Shown in pieces: positions 61,801-64,000 of a DNA stretch of 64,000 nt. The number at the start of each line of letters is the position of its first letter. Position 1 is the stretch's first letter. A model generated the notes under the pieces. That model was not told the DNA's origin. It searched no databases and saw only the letters and a list, made by a program, of their open reading frames with translations. The DNA is taken from contig OZ026597.1 of assembly GCA_964020085.1 (NCBI GenBank), forward strand, positions 11,291,444-11,355,443, read 5' to 3'. The translations under genes and the position numbers were made by a program. Source of the DNA: Micromussa lordhowensis. Lineage: Eukaryota > Cnidaria > Anthozoa > Scleractinia > Lobophylliidae.

Positions 61801-63822
61801 ATAGCTGAGTAATTGACAATTTTTTTAAAGCGTCTATATGCTTAATTGTTAAACATTTAATAATTAACTTTTCACGCAACACCTCGATAGCTCACTTGGT
61901 AGAACGCAGGAGCGCAGTGTTGGTCTACCGTCTTGGGGTTACTGGTTCAAATCCGGCCGGTACAGAGATTTTTTTCCTTTCTTCTTTTATTTTTGCTGAG
62001 GACGAACAGCGGTTGTTGATGTTTTTTTTTCAAAACTTCGCCATAGTTTTCTTGCAATTCCCTCAGCGCAAGGACGCCATGTATAAAATAATCGTTTGGA
62101 AATTTATATCTGACCAAAGCACATCTGAGAACTAAAATGGATTGGTACTGATCACACCATCAGATAGTGCAGTATTAAACAAGTGAACTCATTCAAGGGA
62201 ATCCCTCTAACTTAAGTTTGTGTTTCTCGGGCTCGGTACCCTAATTACTGACAAGTTGCTTCTTCAAACAAGAAATCTGAATTATAACGAACAAGTAATG
62301 TCCTGATATGAAACGTATTCTATGCAGCCAGTTAGAAGCGGAGATGTTCAAACCGCCCAGTTGAATTAATTCTTAAACTTACAGACGGACTGATAATCGT
62401 CTCGTACGTGACCGTTCTATCATAAACGTTCGTATCAGTCAAAGCGAATATATTACTTCTGCTAGCTAACGAGGGATATCTGGGCATAGTTTGCCAAGAT
62501 CAAATACGCTCTCTGGGTCAAGTATGTGATCACATTTGATGATGACTGATGACGCGTACACAGCTGTCTAATTACAATCTCAGCGCAAATTGGGTTTGGG
62601 CTGAATGATTACGTAATCAACTAAGAAAATTGAGATGTTACAAATAAATAAGCGAAACAAAGCAATGGAGTTCAGTTTAATGTTGGGGTTAACAGCTTCA
62701 AAAGTTTAAAACTGACTTTCATGACATTTTCTTACCTTATGGACTACCTACCAGTTAGTCGAATGAAGGAACATGGAACAAACCCTTTTTTTATTTACTC
62801 TGTTTGTATTTATTTCATTACCTTCTCTCCTAGACTAAGACAAGAATCGATTTAAACACACAGATATCATTGAACGTATCTACTTGTTTGTGCGGTTGCC
62901 CGGGCTGGATAAATAATTAAATAAATAAATGATAACTTGTTGATTTTATTCTGTATCAAATGAGTCAGCTTATTGTATATTCATTTGTCATTTCACAGGT
63001 TGTTTCCCACCTATTTCGTGCTAGAGAACTTGACGTCTCCATACAGCAAAAAGCAGCCAATTTTAACCAGATTCAGGAGAGCTGGAATCAGTCACATGCG
63101 CTGTTCATGGATTCAGTTGAGCAAGTTTATAACCATTCCAGAGAAATACAAGTGATCCTGAATGACACAAAGGTAGGACAGTTTTAGAGCTTTTAATTGA
63201 CTTAAGTTACTTGTTCTTTTTAAGTAAGAATGGTTAAAGTTCAACATGGCAAACATGGAGACTTTGATTAATTGCAGTTTCCAGCAGTTAGATTTTGATG
63301 GGTTGTTATAACCACTATTTATCACTTGATACTACAATCATGGTGTCAAAATACTGCCCAATCGTTGGTGAACACGTTATCATTTTTGTGACACAATAGG
63401 TTACCAAAGCAACAGTAAGACCTGCTAAAAGCGCTCTTAATTACAGTTTAGGGGCTTATGGATGAAAAAAACTTTTGGAAAAGTTTTAACAAATCTGTAC
63501 ATAGGGTTCAGAGCCACGTTAAAGATTTGAAAAGAGTGGTTATAATGACCCATCAAAATCTAACTGCTTGAAACTGTTTTGAGCCACCTTAAATAAGATA
63601 TTTTAACTCCCTAGAATTTATGTTCCTTTATAGAAAATAAATAAATGAATAAATAACTAATATGACTTCACTGTCATTTCATCGTCTGCTTACTTCTTTT
63701 TACAGAATCTTCTTGAACAAGAATTACTAGCTTTGAATAGGACCAGTGCTTTGTTAGCAAGCACAAATGCGACATTGAACGATACAAGAAATGTTCTGAT
63801 CACGGGGACCTCCATATTTGAG
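31920..63822 (+). CDS. Laminin chain (alpha-type N-terminus), 5' part, 3'-truncated by the window
   Basis: Secreted basement-membrane subunit. Exons: 31920-32234, 33446-33688, 34444-34512, 34617-34694, 35053-35281, 35744-35862, 44447-44537, 46030-46127, 47370-47475, 48276-48328, 48698-48806, 51715-51817, 52115-52187, 52514-52783, 53916-54022, 54470-54534, 55283-55426, 55893-56120, 57139-57245, 57781-57958, 58865-59014, 59604-59755, 59847-59960, 60766-60877, 61276-61472, 62999-63172, 63706-63822. Phases close: 1267 residues. Order: hydrophobic signal peptide (about 1-25), LN domain (to about 246), four and a half LE modules (CDCKGHANG onward), an L4-like domain (about 540-705, LDIPKAGDYRLLVKYS), about six more LE modules to 978, then CSMCIQNL and the coiled coil, which runs off the window. 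The CDQCCP and GGGVCIDCQHNT motifs are alpha-like; the short LE-L4-LE layout resembles beta chains. ATG 31920 precedes the signal peptide directly. Many NxT/S sites fit secretion. Confidence 0.92.
32989..33404. repeat. TTAA-bounded element (TTAAGGCGGGGGTA family), complete copy
   Basis: Begins TTAAGGCGGGGGTAAACATG and ends CACGTGTACCCCCGCCTTAA, inverted ends with TTAA on both sides. It ends 42 bp before laminin exon 2 (33446), so the polypyrimidine tract of that exon lies just outside it. An open frame runs from the element into the laminin exon, but this is chance, not a fused gene. A truncated copy is at 37032-37376. Confidence 0.8.
35934..36104. repeat. Inverted-repeat element Z, copy 2, in laminin intron 6
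   Basis: Diverged copy of 9659-9830: GACTCCTTTGGGATAATCTG, CAAAGGAAACAATGAATCC, CCATGGTCCGAGTTCG and AATCCTGATCCGTATCATCC in the same order. Confidence 0.65.
37032..37376. repeat. TTAA-bounded element (TTAAGGCGGGG family), 3'-truncated copy
   Basis: Matches 32989-33404 from TTAAGGCGGGG through GGTTGGAAACTCTACCAGAC and up to GTGTCGCTTGAAACG, then diverges; the right end is absent. It lies 170 bp from the end of the broken TMEM121-like gene. Confidence 0.75.
37547..38525 (-). pseudogene. TMEM121-like membrane protein gene, frameshifted copy
   Basis: Intronless. From the ATG at 38525 the first frame gives MARVKTSIAVGRFVFFVLV and several membrane segments up to GISRPLKKTLIA, then shifts and stops after 175 residues (37998). 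The adjacent frame continues the same protein (FTCISFLWSNFDIS, LRLGLSLGYRRNASIF, FINKN) and ends in a proline-rich tail with PPPPYNP, stopping at 37547. Compared with the intact paralogue at 40924-41958, the break is a 7-bp insertion TTGCAAT at 38033-38039 that duplicates neighbouring sequence. Upstream flanks (to about 38630) also match the paralogue, so promoter and coding region were duplicated together. It lies antisense in the sixth laminin intron. It could instead be an active gene with an assembly error or a polymorphic null allele. Confidence 0.75.
38700..39173. repeat. GC-rich-ended inverted-repeat element
   Basis: CAGGGCCCGCGGAG at the left and CTCCGCGGTGCCTG at the right are inverted ends; inside, long G and C runs (GGGGGGGGCTAA, AGCCCCCCAG) also pair. 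The AT-rich centre is non-coding. Probably a hAT-like non-autonomous element. Confidence 0.65.
39192..39857. repeat. TTAA-bounded element (TTAAGGACGTTCGCGCCC family)
   Basis: Begins TTAAGGACGTTCGCGCCCA and ends TGGGCGCGAACGTCCTTAA, a perfect 19-bp inverted end with TTAA at both borders. Internally ACTTCCCACACACAGATTTT and a GGGGGTCACCGA block each occur twice (from about 39208 and 39597), a tandem duplication. Non-coding. Confidence 0.85.
40091..40618 (-). mobile_element. LINE reverse transcriptase remnant (degenerate)
   Basis: Minus-strand translation gives HFQSDIDKTSDWCKMNKMKI then NTKKCKIMRTTRKKSPL, the typical C-terminal reverse-transcriptase region of non-LTR retrotransposons (the DWC..N..K...KC.M signature). 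Downstream, out of frame, SDLSWNQHVDKI and RRFIRDVTFLFNIINGHYDI continue the same type of protein. Stops, frame changes and a deletion show that it is dead. It lies about 300 bp from the intact TMEM121-like gene, in the same laminin intron. Confidence 0.75.
40924..41958 (-). CDS. TMEM121-like multi-pass membrane protein, intact, nested in a laminin intron
   Basis: A single uninterrupted 344-residue frame from ATG 41958 to a stop after DPPPL. It has about six hydrophobic segments: about 8-28, 39-60, 65-88, 108-122, 160-182 and 200-222, plus a hydrophobic stretch near 230-248. Two conserved-looking blocks are LFDGIELIAVILDENE and the stretch RLGLYLVYGKNTSIF followed by INKN; both align in pattern with the TMEM121/CECR6 family (a helix rich in L and D, then SxxFxxKN). 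I infer family membership from that pattern and topology from memory, not from a search. The cytosolic-type C-tail (about 255-344) is Ser/Pro-rich and carries several PPxY-type motifs (PLPPYEG, SPPPYST, PPPPYST), which bind WW domains of Nedd4-type ligases. Intronless; antisense to laminin; the paralogue 2.4 kb away is broken. Function unknown. Confidence 0.7.
   Translation of the reverse strand: MTRVKTSIIVGRFVFFALMVTQCLFMASYPAYYEDEGAWYAVSFLFFPAVIMWWCLISIDATLGEVYIFWILYIWLGVVPMIGIVFGKTGDKVENKGFWNGNTLKMTLCITPLLHFLTRHTGIAASDRDVHVTQVSEWSAKAMMNLFDGIELIAVILDENECSHGLSRHFINTLIAFTCISFLWCPIDMLIYEMADVDDYAVHVARDLVQVSFDTIFLGLRLGLYLVYGKNTSIFINKNITIIIIYSRRTFNFFFVSQDSNNGSTENPQQGESLSPSASSTAPVIPASTSRSGHAHVSRSSITPLPTASSPSYEDIPLPPYEGGSPPPYSTAPPPPYSTDPPPL
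42729..42982. repeat. Foldback element with ATCGCCAAAC ends
   Basis: The left arm (ATCGCCAAAC, GCTGTACAATTCGTTCGAGT, TGGACATTTGGAAGCGGTAA) is repeated inverted at the right. The arms are about 80 bp, the loop about 95 bp. Non-coding, in laminin intron 6. Confidence 0.8.
43629..43707. repeat. 79-bp palindrome
   Basis: TAGCCTGACATGTCAGTCAT plus CTCCCGCCCTCAGCCTTCC is followed by its inverse with essentially no spacer (centre CCCGG) and a single mismatch region at ACATGT/ACATTT. It directly precedes a SINE-like sequence. Confidence 0.85.
43710..43885 (-). repeat. tRNA-derived SINE-like sequence
   Basis: The minus strand reads TAGCTCAGAGCTCAGTTCAG followed by TGGTAGATGAAAGC, like a box A region, and GGATCGAATCCCGTTCAAGC, like box B. 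The spacing is wider than a true tRNA and no cloverleaf closes, so I call it a tRNA-derived repeat rather than a tRNA gene. Confidence 0.5.
44918..44992. repeat. Inverted repeat next to laminin exon 7
   Basis: AACAATTATTCTTCTCAATC and TCGGTGAATA are mirrored by TATTCACCTCGATTTCAAAG and AATAATTGTT. Short foldback, non-coding, about 380 bp after exon 7. Confidence 0.55.
45001..45162. repeat. Inverted-repeat element with TCACCCAACTAGT ends
   Basis: TCACCCAACTAGTGGAC and TCCGACTAGTTGGGTGA form the ends; the interior is AT-rich and non-coding. Confidence 0.65.
45360..45766. repeat. Element with AGAGCTCC terminal inverted repeats
   Basis: AAAAGCAGAGCTCC at the left and GGAGCTCTGTTTTT at the right. 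Internally it has tandem TTGATTTACA units (45597-45640) and CGGACGGACCGACGTACGTA. Non-coding despite open frames on both strands. Confidence 0.55.
46234..46683. repeat. TA-flanked MITE (GACACCTTAAGATACCCC), copy 1
   Basis: Ends TAGACACCTTAAGATACCCC and GGGATATCTTAAGGTCTCTA: inverted ends bounded by TA, as for Tc1/mariner-type targets. The flanks (46178-46233 and 46684-46768) match an uninterrupted sequence at 60249-60382, giving an empty-site comparison. Copy 2 is at 57254-57691. Confidence 0.85.
49198..50012. repeat. TTAA-bounded element (TTAAAGTGCYACTA family)
   Basis: Begins TTAAAGTGCTACTATGA and ends TCGTAGTGGCACTTTAA. The arms are also related further in (ACCCAACC / GGTTGGGT with TGACGTCAT, TGCAAAT / TTTGCAT). 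About 815 bp, no transposase. Fourth family in this window with TTAA borders. Confidence 0.75.
50150..50191 (-). ncRNA. Hammerhead ribozyme-like core in the Penelope-like 3' end
   Basis: Minus strand: CTGAGGA (50191-50185, matching core CUGANGA), then a perfect 7-bp stem GGAAGGC / GCCTTCC with loop CGT, then GAAA (50166-50163), followed by ATATT..AATAT, which can form stem III. These are the invariant parts of a hammerhead. Stem I is less clear (GTTACAC with GTGTAAT is possible only across an internal loop). Hammerheads are known in Penelope-like elements; activity of this copy is inference. Confidence 0.5.
50150..50860 (-). mobile_element. Penelope-like retroelement remnant with GIY-YIG endonuclease domain
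   Basis: The minus strand from about 50860 reads DGLTKYTFNSTGETRFINHH, then DCNSKNVIYMVQCNHCHKQY and IGETKRRLKDRFNEHRR, a clear GIY-YIG type endonuclease start, and continues to LIERGQTLEPHGLNKKDET, ending at 50452. GIY-YIG domains of this kind at the C-terminus are the hallmark of Penelope-like elements. The reverse transcriptase is not visible upstream, so the copy is 5'-truncated. The sequence after the stop (50450-50150) is non-coding and ends in a hammerhead-like motif, matching the usual 3' end of such elements. It lies in a laminin intron. Confidence 0.75.
50976..51240 (+). repeat. tRNA-derived SINE
   Basis: The head has a box-A-like ACGGTAATCTAACGGTTAAT and box B GGGTTCGAGCCC. The body has TTGTGTTGTGTTCTTGGGGA, AGACACTTTACTCTCAC, GCGATGGACTAGCATCCCAT and AGTAGAAACACTCCTAATA. 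Related pieces are at 14850-14935 and 29950-30615. Confidence 0.75.
51411..51595. repeat. 185-bp palindromic element
   Basis: AAGCAATAGACCACAAGTTT at the left is inverted at the right (AAACTTGTGGTCTATTGCTT). The arms continue through CTATGGGTTATAGGCTGATA and GATGTTGGTAGAA for about 75 bp with few mismatches. Non-coding. Confidence 0.85.
53485..53780. repeat. Tetranucleotide satellite (GACC/GACA/GACT)n
   Basis: About 74 tetranucleotide units of GAC plus one variable base. Because the unit is 4 bp, all three minus-strand frames stay open with SVGRSVCL-type repeats; these are not genes. It sits in the laminin intron between the two L4 exons. Confidence 0.95.
57254..57691. repeat. TA-flanked MITE, copy 2, beside a laminin splice donor
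   Basis: Same family as 46234-46683 with strong identity over its length (CACGTGATCGTGTCCTTCCC, AGACCAGAATGGTATCCAGA). It begins 9 bp after the end of laminin exon 57139-57245, so the donor GTAATCAA is nearly touching it. Confidence 0.85.
58493..58822 (+). repeat. tRNA-derived SINE with ATT tail
   Basis: The head GGCGTGGCCGAGTGGTTTAG and GGCGCTGGATTTGAAATC looks like a class II tRNA (Ser/Leu type) with box B GGTTCAAATCC. The body is unrelated sequence and the tail is (ATT)n at 58766-58822. It is preceded by (CATT)n at 58455-58486. No closed acceptor stem, so not a functional tRNA. Confidence 0.75.
60249..60382. repeat. Dispersed repeat, empty-site copy
   Basis: ATCGAGAGCTC..GCGTCGCAC.AGTTTGCTGAAGAGAT followed by AATAACAACAAATCGTTTG and TGACGAGTTTAATTAAAACT matches the two flanks of the MITE at 46234-46683, but without the MITE. 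Confidence 0.75.
61880..61960 (+). repeat. tRNA-like sequence (tRNA-derived repeat head)
   Basis: CACCTCGATAGCTCACTTGG then TAGAACGCAGGAGCGCAG carries a box A (TAGCTCACTTGGTAGA), and TACTGGTTCAAATCCGGCC a box B, resembling tRNA-Tyr in D-arm and T-arm. The anticodon region is degenerate and the acceptor ends do not pair cleanly. Probably a SINE head or tRNA pseudogene. Confidence 0.5.
63230..63592. repeat. Inverted-repeat element ending GAGCCACCTTAA
   Basis: CAGTTAGATTTTGATGGG with GTTATAACCACT (63283-63316) is inverted at 63536-63566. The right end, GAGCCACCTTAA (63581-63592), is the same terminus as the 12664-13642 element; the left TTAA end is not recognisable. In the laminin intron before the last exon. 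Confidence 0.6.
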
Positions 63823-64000
63823 GTAATATTTCTTTTTCCTTCATGTAATGCACACCTTTTTCAGCACATATCCTCATAGATAATTTCGTATTTGTATCTA
63901 AATCGATTTGGCCCAATTACCCTTGGGGCTCCAATCAGTGTACCTAAACAAACGTGGCTTGAAATCCGAAGGTACAAAGAAGCTTGCCAAAGCCAGAGTT

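Noticed and set aside
61880..61960. A tyrosine-like tRNA gene
   Set aside because: The anticodon arm is degenerate and the acceptor ends do not pair; treated as a tRNA-derived repeat.
1..64000. CRISPR arrays, operons, bacterial promoters or ribosome binding sites
   Set aside because: None seen. Spliced genes and repeat content show animal nuclear DNA, so such features are not expected.

Overview
The window is nuclear DNA from an animal, most likely an anthozoan cnidarian and probably a stony coral. The evidence is three intron-rich animal genes (chaperonin CCT3, an MCTP-family C2/transmembrane protein and a laminin chain), short exons with GT..AG introns, AT-rich introns crowded with small inverted-repeat elements, and very frequent ACATGT/TACATGTA words. 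There is no operon, ribosome binding site, rRNA or CRISPR array. The host assignment is inference; the gene families are read directly from the translations.

Layout. (1) 1-9972, + strand: CCT3, entered in an intron; 13 exons from 884 to the stop at 9972 give 479 residues, about the last 88% of the protein. (2) 9973-12536: the gap between two convergent genes, holding several inverted-repeat elements and a 21-bp minisatellite. (3) 12537-26481, - strand: a complete 18-exon MCTP-like gene (792 residues, three C2 domains and a C-terminal two-pass membrane module). (4) 26482-31919: about 5.4 kb between divergent genes, with a possible alternative MCTP first exon at 28502-28549, an inverted-repeat element with a visible 9-bp target duplication, a split SINE and a Penelope-like remnant. 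(5) 31920-63822 and beyond, + strand: the 5' part of a laminin gene, 27 exons and 1267 residues: signal peptide, LN domain, laminin-type EGF repeats, an L4-like domain, more EGF repeats and the start of the coiled coil. (6) Nested antisense inside the 8.6-kb sixth laminin intron: two intronless TMEM121-like genes, one intact (40924-41958) and one broken by a 7-bp insertion (37547-38525).

The three main genes have unrelated jobs: cytosolic protein folding, calcium/membrane-associated C2 signalling and basement membrane assembly. The nested TMEM121-like pair is a local duplication and is the least expected coding content.

Much of the non-coding sequence is transposon-derived: degenerate Penelope-like, BEL/Pao-like and LINE coding remnants, tRNA-derived SINEs, and many non-autonomous elements. 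At least five of the latter end at TTAA and one family at TA. One Penelope-like remnant is followed by a sequence matching the core of a hammerhead ribozyme (50150-50191, - strand). Exon borders were set by reading phase plus GT/AG sites; phases close in all three multi-exon models, so those coordinates should be good to a base or two, but no transcript data were available.
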